The position numbers were made by a program, and so were the translations under genes. The notes under the pieces are model-generated. The model did not search any database and was not told the origin of the DNA. It saw only the letters and a list, made by a program, of their open reading frames with translations. Positions 1-8,306 of a DNA stretch of 28,400 bases are shown in pieces; within the stretch, counting starts at the first letter, position 1, and each line of letters begins with the position of its first letter. Source of the stretch: a virus. The stretch covers positions 1-28,400 of the IMG/VR virus record IMGVR_UViG_3300009026_000049. One strand, written 5' to 3'.

Positions 1-1838
1 CTAAAATACCTGAAGGCGAAACAAGTTTTGCACATCTTGACGCTACAAACCCTACACCCGGAATAGAAACTACACAAGGCGAGATACCTGATGATGTAGG
101 TAATAGACTAGAAGACGAGCTTAATCCATATGATGTTGGTTACGAAGGAGATGGTAGAACTTTAAAACCCGGTGCAACATTTTACAACGGAATGTTTGAG
201 GATAGTCTTGAAGACCAAGCTAAAGAAGCTGGTATTCTTAAAGATGGAACAAGCCCTGACCCACAAAAAATTGAAGTATCTCCTGCACAAAGAGCTGCAA
301 GAAGAATGGAAAAACTTATCCACGACCAAATAGAAGAATCAAATGGTAATGCTGAAATAAGAAATGCTCTTTTAGAATCTGCTTTGTTAGGCACAGGGAT
401 TGTAAAAGGACCATTTAACTTTAATAAAAAACTTCACAAATGGGATACTTCTGAAGAAGGCGAAAGAGTTTATAATCCATTAGAAGTTAGAGTACCTAGA
501 ATAGAGTTTGTAAGTTGTTGGGATTTTTATCCTGACCCTAACGCTACTAACATGGATGAATGTGAATATGTTATACATAGACACAAAATGAACAGAAGTC
601 AATTAAGACAGTTAAGAAACATGCCTTACTTTGACGATGACTCAATACGTAGTGCAATACAAATGGGTGCTAATTACGTAGAAAAAGATTTTGAAAGCCA
701 GTTAAAAGACGATGCTAGAAGTGACGAAGAGATGAACAATAGTTACGAAGTCTTAGAATACTGGGGAATGATGGATGCAGAGTATGCACGAGAAGTAGGT
801 ATCGACTTACCCGACACTGTTGATGACCTAGATGAAGTACAAGTAAACATATGGACATGTGGTACTTACTTGTTAAGAGCTGTACTTAATCCATTCACTC
901 CATACAGAATACCATACAACGCTTTCCCATACGAAAGAAATCCTTATAACTTCTTTGGTATCGGTGTAGCAGAGAATATGGATGACTCTCAACAAATTAT
1001 GAATGGTCATGCAAGAATGGCTATAGATAACTTAGCAATGTCAGGTTCTTTAGTATTTGATGTAGATGAGTCTGCTTTAGTTGGTGGACAGTCAATGGAA
1101 ATATATCCGGGTAAAGTCTTTAGAAGACAAGCTGGAATGCCGGGACAAGCTATACATGGTTTAAAGTTTCCTAATACATCACAAGAAAACTTAATGATGT
1201 TTGACAAGTTCAGACAACTTGCAGATGAACAAACAGGTATACCTAGTTACTCACATGGACAAACAGGTGTCCAAAGTATGACAAGGACTGCTTCAGGCAT
1301 GTCAATGTTAATGGGAGCATCTAGTTTAAATATTAAAACAGTTATCAAAAACCTTGATGACTTTTTATTAAAGCCACTTGGAGAATCTTATTTCCAGTGG
1401 AACATGCAATTCTTAGAGGATGATTTGGATGTCAAAGGTGATTTAGAAGTTAAGGCTACTGGAACAAATAGCTTGATGCAGAAAGAAGTTAGAAGTCAAA
1501 GACTTACTATGTTCTTACAAACTGCACAAAGTCCTGCTATTGCTCCATTTGTTAAGATTTCTAAACTCGTTAGTGAACTTGCCTACAGCTTAGACTTAGA
1601 CCCTGATGAAATACTCAATGACCCTGAAGAAGCAGCTATCATGGCACAAATAATAGGAATGCAAAATGCTGGACAAACAAATGGCGAGGAAGCTCAACCC
1701 AATGGTCAACAGCCCCCAATGGGAGGACTTGAAGGAACACCTCAAGAACCTCAAGAACTTGGAGCTACAGGCACTGGTGGTGGCAACATCGGAACAGGAA
1801 ATGTACCGGTTGCAGGGGAAGCTGAATTTACTGGGTAA
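1..1838 (+). CDS. Portal (head-tail connector) protein, 5'-partial
   Basis: The frame is open from the first complete codon at position 3 to TAA at 1836-1838, giving 611 visible residues; the true start lies upstream of the window, so the ATG at 192 is internal. Podophage portals form the dodecameric ring at the capsid vertex through which DNA enters and leaves. Support is the overall sequence style (a F-V-S-C-W-D-F-Y-P-D-P segment near 510-540, followed by a long helical region rich in Asn/Gln/Met), the size, and the position ahead of scaffolding and capsid genes. The last ~60 residues are Gly/Pro/Gln-rich and look disordered; the same DNA encodes a second protein in another frame (1666-1896). 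Identity rests on family resemblance and gene order, not on a catalytic motif. Confidence 0.8.
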   Translation, partial: KIPEGETSFAHLDATNPTPGIETTQGEIPDDVGNRLEDELNPYDVGYEGDGRTLKPGATFYNGMFEDSLEDQAKEAGILKDGTSPDPQKIEVSPAQRAARRMEKLIHDQIEESNGNAEIRNALLESALLGTGIVKGPFNFNKKLHKWDTSEEGERVYNPLEVRVPRIEFVSCWDFYPDPNATNMDECEYVIHRHKMNRSQLRQLRNMPYFDDDSIRSAIQMGANYVEKDFESQLKDDARSDEEMNNSYEVLEYWGMMDAEYAREVGIDLPDTVDDLDEVQVNIWTCGTYLLRAVLNPFTPYRIPYNAFPYERNPYNFFGIGVAENMDDSQQIMNGHARMAIDNLAMSGSLVFDVDESALVGGQSMEIYPGKVFRRQAGMPGQAIHGLKFPNTSQENLMMFDKFRQLADEQTGIPSYSHGQTGVQSMTRTASGMSMLMGASSLNIKTVIKNLDDFLLKPLGESYFQWNMQFLEDDLDVKGDLEVKATGTNSLMQKEVRSQRLTMFLQTAQSPAIAPFVKISKLVSELAYSLDLDPDEILNDPEEAAIMAQIIGMQNAGQTNGEEAQPNGQQPPMGGLEGTPQEPQELGATGTGGGNIGTGNVPVAGEAEFTG

Positions 1839-1896
1839 GTTAGAACAGTTAGACTTACAAGTTAAAGAAGCAATTAACAGACATAAAGAGGATTAA
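1666..1896 (+). CDS. Small helical protein overlapping portal 3' end
   Basis: This 76-residue ORF runs +1 relative to the portal frame, and its first 173 nt lie within the portal gene. AGGA at 1655-1658 sits 7 nt before the ATG, which is good ribosome-binding spacing. A later in-frame ATG at 1681 is an alternative start. The product is strongly helical and charged, with W-x-x-L-x-x-H-L near residues 19-26 and a M-Y-R-L-Q-G-K segment near residues 46-52. That pattern resembles small uncharacterised proteins encoded directly after portal genes in other podophages (from memory). Its 3' part, 1839-1896, fills the gap before the next gene, which argues for a real gene. Function unknown; possibly a small structural or assembly protein. 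Confidence 0.6.
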   Translation: MLDKQMARKLNPMVNSPQWEDLKEHLKNLKNLELQALVVATSEQEMYRLQGKLNLLGKLEQLDLQVKEAINRHKED

Positions 1897-1901
1897 ATAA
1901 T

Positions 1902-2069
1902 ATGTTACAGTTTATAAATGAATTTATAGCACTAATACCTACAATAGTTATGTGTGCATCTTTAATATGTGCAGCAACGCCTACACCTAAAGATGATGCA
2001 GCATTATCTAAAGTATACAAATTTTTAGACTGGTGTGCATTAAACATCGGCAAAGCAAAGGAGAAGTAG
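1902..2069 (+). CDS. 55-residue membrane protein with T-P-T-P-K-D-D motif
   Basis: ATG at 1902 follows GAGGA (about 1888-1892) and the ORF ends with TAG at 2067-2069, just before the next gene at 2071. It has one hydrophobic segment (about residues 4-25, containing two Cys), then T-P-T-P-K-D-D, then a short amphipathic tail ending L-N-I-G-K-A-K-E-K. This arrangement (short helix, T-P-T-P-K-D-D, terminal N-I-G-K-A-K) recurs in small uncharacterised phage proteins I recognise but cannot name. A membrane location is inferred from hydrophobicity. It could be holin-like or an accessory virion protein; nothing here decides. Confidence 0.7.
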   Translation: MLQFINEFIALIPTIVMCASLICAATPTPKDDAALSKVYKFLDWCALNIGKAKEK

Positions 2070-2070
2070 A

Positions 2071-3693
2071 ATGCCATACGGAACAGGAACATATGGAAGT
2101 AAAGTAGGTAGACCTAAAAAGTCTATGTTATCAGATGACAGAAATTCTTATGGAGCAGGTGCAATAGTTAAGAAAAGTTATAAAGCACTTAAAAAACAAT
2201 ATGAAGACCATGTAGAAAAAGTTGCTGAAGATTATGGTGATGAATATAGAATAAGCAATGCTCCGTCAAAAACAAGAAAAGTTACTCCTAAAGAAGCTGA
2301 ACAAATTTTAAAAGTAGTTAATAACTATGAAATACCTTTTGGAGGAACAGAAGGGACATTAGATAGATTATTTGAGTATGAATTAGAAATGGTTGCTGCT
2401 GGTAAAAAACCACAAGAATTAAATCATTGGTGGTTTGCTGTAGATGACTCTACGGATGATTATGTTAATAGTTTAACTCCTGATGAAGGACTTTTCCTAG
2501 CACTTGATTTTTCAAAAAACTCTCAAAGACCAGCAACCAAAGAATTAGCAAGAAAACAAAAAAGTGCTGGTGGTATACTAACAAAACTATTTAAACTTGC
2601 TAAAAAAGAACAACCTAAAAAAGTTAAAGAACAAGACATAGATAGAATACTCGATAACTTGTCAGACGAACAAATGAGTAAGTTATCTCCAATAGAAATA
2701 GAACAACTACTAGATATGGACTTAGCAAAGTCAGGTGTTGATAACATTCCTACAAAGTCTACTAAAAAAGACATTGATAAAATACTAGGTGGTTTAACTG
2801 ATAAAGAAATGGAAAACTTATCAGACATTGAAATAGAACAACTACTAGACATGGACTTAGAAAAGTACGGTAGAAAAGGTAAAAAGAAAGGTGGTCTTCT
2901 TGATGACGATAGACAAACCTATGGTGCTGGTAGTCTTGTTAAAAAAATAATAAAAGAAATACCAGATGTAGTACAAGATTTAACAGCTAAAAAAGCTCCT
3001 AGAGCTAAAGTTCAAATTAAAAAACTTGAAACAAAAGCAGATAACTTATATAAAGTAAGAGAATCAATTCAAAATAATAAAAAAGAATATGATGCTGAAA
3101 ACTATAATGATGCACTTGCTTCTATTGATAATTCAATTAATAGTATAAATGATGAACTAAGAGAACTAGGAATTAATCCTTCTAAAAAGAATTATGAAGC
3201 AAAAACTAGAGCTAATAAAGCTGACGGTGGTATGCTTCCTGATAATGATATGGAAGAAAACTACACAAGATTTATAATGGATGAAGCATTAAGTGAAGAA
3301 GAAGAAGATATGCTTGTAACCAAACTAGAACAAGATAAAGAACTACAAATGTTATTTGATAAAGTAATAGATGTAGCACAAGAATTTGCTGGGAACGGAC
3401 CTGTTGAAGGACCGGGAACAGGAGTCTCTGATGACATACCTGCAAGGTTGTCTGATGGGGAATTTGTTTTCACTGCGAAAGCTGTAGAAGAAATCGGAGA
3501 AGACAATTTAATGTCTATGATGAAAGACGCTGAAGCTGCTGCAGATGGAAGACAAGGTTTTGCTGAAGGTATGATGGTAAAAGAAAAGCCTCAATCAATG
3601 TTATCTCAAACCGGTATTATCCAAGAGGATGGAGTTGGTGAAGGAATAACAGAAGATATGAGAAAAGAAGTTACTAAAAATATCTACAGCTAA
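2071..3693 (+). CDS. Putative virion protein with L-S-D-G-E-F-V-F motif
   Basis: 540 residues; AGGAG at 2059-2063 lies 7 nt before the ATG. The N-terminus (M-P-Y-G-T-G-T-Y-G) and a D-D-R-x-x-Y-G-A-G-x-x-V-K-K element occur near residues 22-35 and again near 278-292. Two copies of a ~34-residue acidic helical repeat (I-D-x-I-L...I-E-I-E-Q-L-L-D-M-D-L) start at residues 189 and 234. Near residues 450-480 there is G-P-G-T-G followed by S-D-D-I-P-A-R-L-S-D-G-E-F-V-F-T-A-K-A-V. That motif is widespread in phage head- or tail-associated proteins of unknown function. Lying between portal and scaffolding genes suggests a head-associated role. The gene is very AT-rich and Lys/Asp/Glu-rich. No enzymatic domain recognised. 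Confidence 0.75.
   Translation: MPYGTGTYGSKVGRPKKSMLSDDRNSYGAGAIVKKSYKALKKQYEDHVEKVAEDYGDEYRISNAPSKTRKVTPKEAEQILKVVNNYEIPFGGTEGTLDRLFEYELEMVAAGKKPQELNHWWFAVDDSTDDYVNSLTPDEGLFLALDFSKNSQRPATKELARKQKSAGGILTKLFKLAKKEQPKKVKEQDIDRILDNLSDEQMSKLSPIEIEQLLDMDLAKSGVDNIPTKSTKKDIDKILGGLTDKEMENLSDIEIEQLLDMDLEKYGRKGKKKGGLLDDDRQTYGAGSLVKKIIKEIPDVVQDLTAKKAPRAKVQIKKLETKADNLYKVRESIQNNKKEYDAENYNDALASIDNSINSINDELRELGINPSKKNYEAKTRANKADGGMLPDNDMEENYTRFIMDEALSEEEEDMLVTKLEQDKELQMLFDKVIDVAQEFAGNGPVEGPGTGVSDDIPARLSDGEFVFTAKAVEEIGEDNLMSMMKDAEAAADGRQGFAEGMMVKEKPQSMLSQTGIIQEDGVGEGITEDMRKEVTKNIYS
2635..2871 (+). repeat. Two-copy 135-nt-spaced internal repeat
   Basis: Within the 540-residue protein, one repeat begins at 2635 and a second at 2770, exactly 45 codons apart. 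Both encode D-I-D-[RK]-I-L...L-[ST]-D-[EK]-[QE]-M...I-E-I-E-Q-L-L-D-M-D-L. Protein similarity is much stronger than DNA identity, so the duplication is either old or constrained at the protein level. Confidence 0.75.
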
Positions 3694-3703
3694 ACAAACT
3701 AAC

Positions 3704-3737
3704 GATAAAGCCACCCTATTAGCGTAGGCACTTTATC
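3704..3737 (+). promoter_or_regulatory. Intergenic hairpin after the 540-residue gene
   Basis: GATAAAG (3704-3710) pairs perfectly with CTTTATC (3731-3737); inside, CCTA (3715-3718) pairs with TAGG (3725-3728) around a 6-nt loop. It is followed by a short T-rich run (ATTTT, 3738-3742), so it may be a weak terminator or an mRNA-processing or stability element ahead of the scaffolding and capsid genes. Seen directly; function inferred. Confidence 0.5.
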
Positions 3738-3754
3738 ATTTTAATAACCGAAAG

Positions 3755-3812
3755 GCTACCTTTACAAACAAGCCCTCTAGTCGACATAGAGCTACCTTGT
3801 GAAACAAGCCCT
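3755..3812 (+). repeat. Pair of 22-nt direct repeats flanking a small stem
   Basis: Copies at 3755-3776 and 3791-3812 share GCTACCTT and AAACAAGCCCT and differ only in a 3-nt block (TAC versus GTG). Between and partly overlapping them, CTCTA (3775-3779) pairs with TAGAG (3787-3791). The second copy can itself fold, CTTGT with ACAAG around GAA. They lie 18-75 nt upstream of the scaffolding start codon in the largest non-coding gap of the window, so a regulatory role (promoter, RNA-binding or processing site) is plausible. No recognisable sigma-70 or T7-like promoter consensus was identified. Confidence 0.55.
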
Positions 3813-3829
3813 GAGTAGGAGAATAGAAA

Positions 3830-4702
3830 ATGACTAATACAGTCCAACAGGAAGAACAAGCGAATCCTTATAACGCAAAGAAAGATTACCATGTAGAAGA
3901 TACACCTTTTACCCCTGCTAATCAATTATATTTTGAAGAGCCTTCTGAAAAGAATAAACTCTTCGATAGTAATGACATAACTGAAGTTACATCTACAGCC
4001 AATGTTAATACTGAAGAACTGGATGCTCCTTATAAGAGACCAGACTATAAAAAAAGATATGATGATTTAAAAAGACATTATGATAGTAAACTTAATGAGT
4101 TTAAATCTAGAGAACAAGAGTTAATTGAAGAGGCTACTAGTAATAGAACCGAATACAAAGCTCCTAAATCTCCTGAAGAACTAGAAGAGTTTAAAAATAA
4201 CTATCCTGATGTTTACGAAGTCGTAGAAACCGTTGCTCATTTACAATCTGAGACTAAAGCAAAAGTTCTAGAAGAACGCCTTAGTAAACTCCAAGAACGT
4301 GAAAATCAACTAGTACGACAAGATGCAGAAAAAAGATTAATGGAAAGACATTCTGATTTTGAAGATATCAGAAACAGTGATGACTTCCATAGTTGGGCAA
4401 AAGAACAGCATTCATCTATCCAAGCTTGGGTATATGATAATGATAACAATGCTGACTTAGCTTCACGTGCTTTAGACTTGTTTAAAAAAGATTTAGGAAT
4501 TGACCTTCCAAAGGATATGTCATCTTCTAAACAGACTAGAAAATCTGCTGCTGATATGGTCTCTACTAAAACAAAAAGTATAGAACCTAATCAACAAAAG
4601 GTTTGGTCTGAAAAGGAGATTTCTGCAATGAGTGTTGCTGAATTTGATAAATTTGAAAAAGAGATATCAGATGCAATGCAAATGGGCAGAATCGTAAAAT
4701 AA
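3830..4702 (+). CDS. Capsid scaffolding (assembly) protein
   Basis: 290 residues, preceded by AGGAG. Scaffolding proteins template procapsid assembly and leave before or during packaging. Visible features are a disordered acidic N-terminus, Y-K-R-P-D-Y-K-K-R-Y-D-D-L-K-R-H-Y near residues 67-85, a long charged coiled coil, and then H-S-D-F-E-D-I-R-N-S-D-D-F-H-S-W-A with a following helical segment. The last resembles the H-P-D-F...D-x-F-x-x-W segment typical of scaffolding proteins in marine podoviruses. The length fits the T7 gp9-like family, and the position immediately before the major capsid gene supports the assignment. No protease domain is seen. Confidence 0.8.
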   Translation: MTNTVQQEEQANPYNAKKDYHVEDTPFTPANQLYFEEPSEKNKLFDSNDITEVTSTANVNTEELDAPYKRPDYKKRYDDLKRHYDSKLNEFKSREQELIEEATSNRTEYKAPKSPEELEEFKNNYPDVYEVVETVAHLQSETKAKVLEERLSKLQERENQLVRQDAEKRLMERHSDFEDIRNSDDFHSWAKEQHSSIQAWVYDNDNNADLASRALDLFKKDLGIDLPKDMSSSKQTRKSAADMVSTKTKSIEPNQQKVWSEKEISAMSVAEFDKFEKEISDAMQMGRIVK

Positions 4703-4728
4703 CTATTATAACTTAAAGGAAATATATC

Positions 4729-5703
4729 ATGGCTCAATTTTTTGAACCCGGAACTGATACTAATGCAAACTTTGCAAACTCCGTAAGTGGACAAACTAAT
4801 AGTTTCTTCCTACCTTCCGTATACTCTAAGAAAGTTCTAAACTTCTTTAGAAAGGCAAGTGTAGTTGAAGCTATTACTAACACCGACTATGCCGGTGAGA
4901 TATCTGCTTTTGGAGACTCTGTAAAAATCATTGGTGAACCAACAATCTCTGTATCTGATTATACAAGAGGTTCTGACACGACTGCAACTAAACTAACTGA
5001 TGCTGAAACAACTCTTGTTGTTGATAGTGCTAAAGCTTTCAAATTCATCGTAGATGATATTGAGACTAAAATGTCACACGTCAACTTCAAAGAAGTAGCT
5101 TCATCATCTGCTGCGTATGCTCTTAAAGATGCATATGATGCTGCTGTACTAGCAACTATGTTTGCTGGTTGTTCAGCTTCATCACCTGACCATATCATTG
5201 GTTCAGACAGTGCAACTGCTGACGCAACATTAGGACACGCTACTAACTCTGTAGACCTATTAGGCTCAGACGGAACTGGTGTAGATGCTATCGACCTTAT
5301 GGCGAGATTCGCTAAACTATTAGACGAACAAAATGTACCTGAAGAAGGTAGATGGTTCGTAGCTCCTCCTTCATTCTATGAAGAATTAGCTAAAGCTGAC
5401 TCCAAGTTAATGTCTGTTGACTTTAACGCTGGACAAGGTTCTATCAGAAATGGTTTAGTATCAAGTGGTAAACTAAGAGGATTTGACATGTACAAATCTA
5501 ACAATGTTGCTGCTACATCTAACGCTACTGGTAAATGTATGGCTGGTCACATGTCGTCAACTGCTACTGCTAATACTATTCTTTCAACTGAAGTGTTGAG
5601 AGACCCATCATCATTTGGTGATATAGTAAGAGGCTTACATGTCTACGGTGCGAAAGTACTTAGAGATGACGCTTTATGTAGTGCATTCTACGTGATTGAC
5701 TAA
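4729..5703 (+). CDS. Major capsid protein
   Basis: 324 residues with a strong ribosome site (AAAGGAAA upstream of ATG 4729). The sequence is Ala/Ser/Asp-rich with no Cys-rich or catalytic motifs. It begins with a flexible arm and has an S-V-Y-S-K-K-V-L-N-F-F-R-K-A-S segment near residues 32-46, as in T7 gp10A-type HK97-fold capsid proteins of podophages. It follows the scaffolding gene and is followed by a strong terminator, the usual arrangement for the most abundantly made virion protein. Codons carry more GC-ending third positions than the neighbouring genes, consistent with high expression. Family assignment is from resemblance and order. Confidence 0.85.
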   Translation: MAQFFEPGTDTNANFANSVSGQTNSFFLPSVYSKKVLNFFRKASVVEAITNTDYAGEISAFGDSVKIIGEPTISVSDYTRGSDTTATKLTDAETTLVVDSAKAFKFIVDDIETKMSHVNFKEVASSSAAYALKDAYDAAVLATMFAGCSASSPDHIIGSDSATADATLGHATNSVDLLGSDGTGVDAIDLMARFAKLLDEQNVPEEGRWFVAPPSFYEELAKADSKLMSVDFNAGQGSIRNGLVSSGKLRGFDMYKSNNVAATSNATGKCMAGHMSSTATANTILSTEVLRDPSSFGDIVRGLHVYGAKVLRDDALCSAFYVID

Positions 5704-5715
5704 GTTGTCAAACTC

Positions 5716-5744
5716 GGGGGAGGCTTCGGTCTCCTCCACTTTTT
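5716..5744 (+). terminator. UUCG-loop intrinsic terminator after capsid gene
   Basis: A 9-bp GC-rich stem (5716-5724 with 5729-5737, including two G-U pairs) closes a C(UUCG)G tetraloop and is followed after two bases by TTTTT at 5740-5744. The stem stands out in this AT-rich window. It lies 12 nt after the capsid stop, so it would end or attenuate capsid mRNA and set the high capsid-to-tail ratio. Confidence 0.85.
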
Positions 5745-5755
5745 AAGGGATTAAA

Positions 5756-5929
5756 ATGAAAGGTGTAAAACATTATAAAAGAGACGGTACTGAACATAAA
5801 GGTGGCTCTCATAAAATGCCTAACGGGGATTTACATTCTGGCAAGACACACGGTAAGACCAGTGTAAAACTTTTTCATTTTAAAGATTTAAGTAAAAAAG
5901 CAAAGTTAAAAGCTAAAGGTAAAAAATAA
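5756..5929 (+). CDS. 57-residue Lys/His/Gly-rich protein
   Basis: ATG at 5756 follows AAGGGA at 5745-5750 with 5-nt spacing, just past the terminator. The TAA at 5927-5929 overlaps the next gene's ATG by one base (TAATG). The product is very basic, with six His and about 17 Lys, short repeated elements (G-T-E-H-K-G-G-S-H, G-D-L-H-S-G-K-T-H-G-K-T), and a Lys-rich C-terminus. Such composition suits a nucleic-acid-binding or virion cement protein, but no family is recognised. Translational coupling to the adaptor gene supports it being expressed. Confidence 0.7.
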   Translation: MKGVKHYKRDGTEHKGGSHKMPNGDLHSGKTHGKTSVKLFHFKDLSKKAKLKAKGKK

Positions 5930-6696
5930 TGGCTACAACATATCTTAACATAACAAACGAAGTATTAAGAGAACTCAATGAAGTTCCATTAACTTCTGCA
6001 AACTTTACAAACGCTACAGGTATTCAAAAGTTTGTTAAAGATAGTATCAATAAATCTATATTTGATATAGCCAATGAAGAACCACAACTTCCATTCTTTT
6101 CTGCAGGAGCTAGTGGAGGCACTGACCCTTTCTATGGTAACGTAACAGTTGCTACAGTTGCAGGAACAAGATGGTACACTCTTAAGTCTGATAGTTCTAG
6201 TATTACTACAGACTACTCATCAATAGATTGGGATGACTTTTATGTTACAACAATCAACGTAAGTGGAGAAACAACACCTTATGTCTCTAAAGGTTTAAAG
6301 TTTCTTACAAATACAGACTGGACAAGATACTACAGAGACAGTGAGAATGCAGATGATGCAGATACTCAAAACCATGGAGAGCCTAGATTTGTAATCAAGT
6401 CTCCTGACAATAGAAAGTTTGGGTTAAGCCCAATACCTGATAAGGTTTATAATATACACTTTTATGCTTTTGTAAGACCGACTGCGTTATCAGCACACGA
6501 TGACACAATCACTTTACCAGAGCAGTACAGTAATATAATAACAGCTAGAAGTCGTTATTACATTTGGCAGTTTAAAGAAAGCCCACAACAAGCAGCTTTC
6601 GCATTGGATGATTATAAGAAAGGTATGAAGTATATGAAATCAAACCTAATGAATCCAGCTCCAAAGTATATGACAGACGATAGAACTTACTTTTAA
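5929..6696 (+). CDS. Head-tail adaptor / tail tubular protein A-like
   Basis: 255 residues, start codon overlapping the previous stop. The N-terminus, containing I-T-N-E-V-L-R-E-L-N-E-V-P-L, then V-K-D-S-I-N-K-S-I-F-D-I, is a helical pattern I recognise from proteins at this position in many marine podophages and associate with the T7 gp11-type adaptor ring below the portal. The C-terminal half has aromatic and helical segments (Y-Y-I-W-Q-F-K near 207-213) typical of the adaptor helical bundle. It lies between capsid and nozzle-like genes, the usual place for this function. No direct catalytic motif; the assignment is by resemblance and order. Confidence 0.6.
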   Translation: MATTYLNITNEVLRELNEVPLTSANFTNATGIQKFVKDSINKSIFDIANEEPQLPFFSAGASGGTDPFYGNVTVATVAGTRWYTLKSDSSSITTDYSSIDWDDFYVTTINVSGETTPYVSKGLKFLTNTDWTRYYRDSENADDADTQNHGEPRFVIKSPDNRKFGLSPIPDKVYNIHFYAFVRPTALSAHDDTITLPEQYSNIITARSRYYIWQFKESPQQAAFALDDYKKGMKYMKSNLMNPAPKYMTDDRTYF

Positions 6697-6699
6697 AAT

Positions 6700-8301
6700 A
6701 TGGCACGTTCACAACCTTTTACCGTAGCATGTGCAGGTGGCTTAGTAACATCAGCTAACTCAATAGACTTGTTACGTACACCCGGAGTTGCTACAGTTTT
6801 ACAAAACTTTGAAGTATCTATTGAAGGTGGGTATAGACGTATTAATGGGTTTAGTAAGTTTGGTGCAGGAGATGCAGTTCAACCTACAGGTGGTGTAACA
6901 AATATATTAGGTACACAGCCTTATGCAGATGGTGTTGTAGTTACTGCAGGTACTAATATATACTTTACACAAGACGGTATTACATGGATAACAATAAATA
7001 GATTATCAGCAGGTAGTGGAGATAATTACTCAACCTTTACAGGTAAAAGTATTGCAGCAAGAACTGGACAAGGACAATGCCAGTTTGCAATGTTTGAAGG
7101 TGCTGGACAAGATTACGGAAGTATTATAATAGCTGATGGAGTTAATGAACCCTTTAGTTTTAGAATGGAAGGTACAGGAAACTTAAGTACTAGAACATAC
7201 TTTACAGAAGAAATAACAGTTACAGGTACTAAAGGTGTACAGTTTATTACAGCTCATGACCATCATTTAATAGCTGCTGGTGTAACTGATAATGAAAATA
7301 CAGTTTACTATAGTGTTAATAATGACCCTACATCTTTTAGTGGTACTGGTGCAGGTGCAGTAACTATATCAGATAAGATAGTAGGTATTAAAGGTTTCCG
7401 TACAGACTTATTTATATTTTGTGAAAACAGTATTCATAAACTTATAAACATTAATAATTCAAGTACAGTAGCAGTAGTACCTGTTGCTGAAAGTGTAGGA
7501 TGTTTAAGTGGCTACAGTATTCAAGAGATTGGTGGTGATTTAATATTTTTAGCACCTGATGGTTTAAGAACAGTTGCTGGTACATCAAGAATTGGTGACG
7601 TTGAGTTAGGTACAGTTAGTAAATCAATACAGCCTATTATAACAGAGTTAGCACAAAATGTCAATGAATATACAATAAGTAGTGTAGTATTGAGAGAAAA
7701 ATCACAATATAGATTATTTTATAGTGATACAGACTTGACAAATGCTTCACAAAAAGGTATAATAGGTACATTAAGACCTAATGGTTTTGAGTGGTCTGAA
7801 ATGTTAGGTATGGAAGTTACATCTATAGGTTCAGGATTTGATACCAACGGTATTGAAAAATATTATCATGGTGATACAAACGGTTATGTTTATTTACATA
7901 ACTCAGGAGATAATTTTGATGGTGCTGCAATAGATGCAAGATATCAAACACCTGATTACGATTATGGAGACTTTGGAACTTTAAAAACTTTACACTACGT
8001 TAAACTATCTATAGGTCCTGAAAATGAAGTACAGCCTTCAGTAAGGGTTAGATTTGATTATGATAGTAACGAAACACCACAACCCGAAGATTATTTATTA
8101 GACAGCGTACCAGCTCCATCAATATTTGGTACAGCTTTATTTGGCACTGCAAAGTTTGGAGCATCTGAACAGCCTTTAGTTAGGTTAGCATTACAAGGTA
8201 GTGGTTACTCTAATAGCTTTAGAATATTAACAAACGATACAAACGCACCATACACAATAAACGGACTATACATAGATTACATTCCATCAGGTAGGAGATA
8301 A
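6700..8301 (+). CDS. Tail nozzle / DNA stabilisation-like protein
   Basis: 533 residues. It starts M-A-R-S-Q-P-F with L-L-R-T-P-G-V-A near residues 25-32 and E-G-G-Y-R-R-I-N-G-F near 42-51. Short beta-rich, Gly-containing strands follow throughout, as in the propeller-like P22 gp10 / T7 gp12 class that seals or extends the tail tube. An F-G-T-A-L-F-G-T-A-K-F-G-A element lies near residues 475-490. It sits between the adaptor-like protein and the tail fibre, where the nozzle gene is usually found. It follows the adaptor with a 3-nt gap and so is probably co-translated. Fold is inferred; function moderately certain. Confidence 0.6.
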   Translation: MARSQPFTVACAGGLVTSANSIDLLRTPGVATVLQNFEVSIEGGYRRINGFSKFGAGDAVQPTGGVTNILGTQPYADGVVVTAGTNIYFTQDGITWITINRLSAGSGDNYSTFTGKSIAARTGQGQCQFAMFEGAGQDYGSIIIADGVNEPFSFRMEGTGNLSTRTYFTEEITVTGTKGVQFITAHDHHLIAAGVTDNENTVYYSVNNDPTSFSGTGAGAVTISDKIVGIKGFRTDLFIFCENSIHKLININNSSTVAVVPVAESVGCLSGYSIQEIGGDLIFLAPDGLRTVAGTSRIGDVELGTVSKSIQPIITELAQNVNEYTISSVVLREKSQYRLFYSDTDLTNASQKGIIGTLRPNGFEWSEMLGMEVTSIGSGFDTNGIEKYYHGDTNGYVYLHNSGDNFDGAAIDARYQTPDYDYGDFGTLKTLHYVKLSIGPENEVQPSVRVRFDYDSNETPQPEDYLLDSVPAPSIFGTALFGTAKFGASEQPLVRLALQGSGYSNSFRILTNDTNAPYTINGLYIDYIPSGRR

Positions 8302-8306
8302 ACACA

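Noticed and set aside
192-394. Start of the portal gene at ATG 192, and a minus-strand ORF opposite it
   Set aside because: The portal frame is open to the window start with similar coding character, so ATG 192 is internal; the minus ORF is its shadow.
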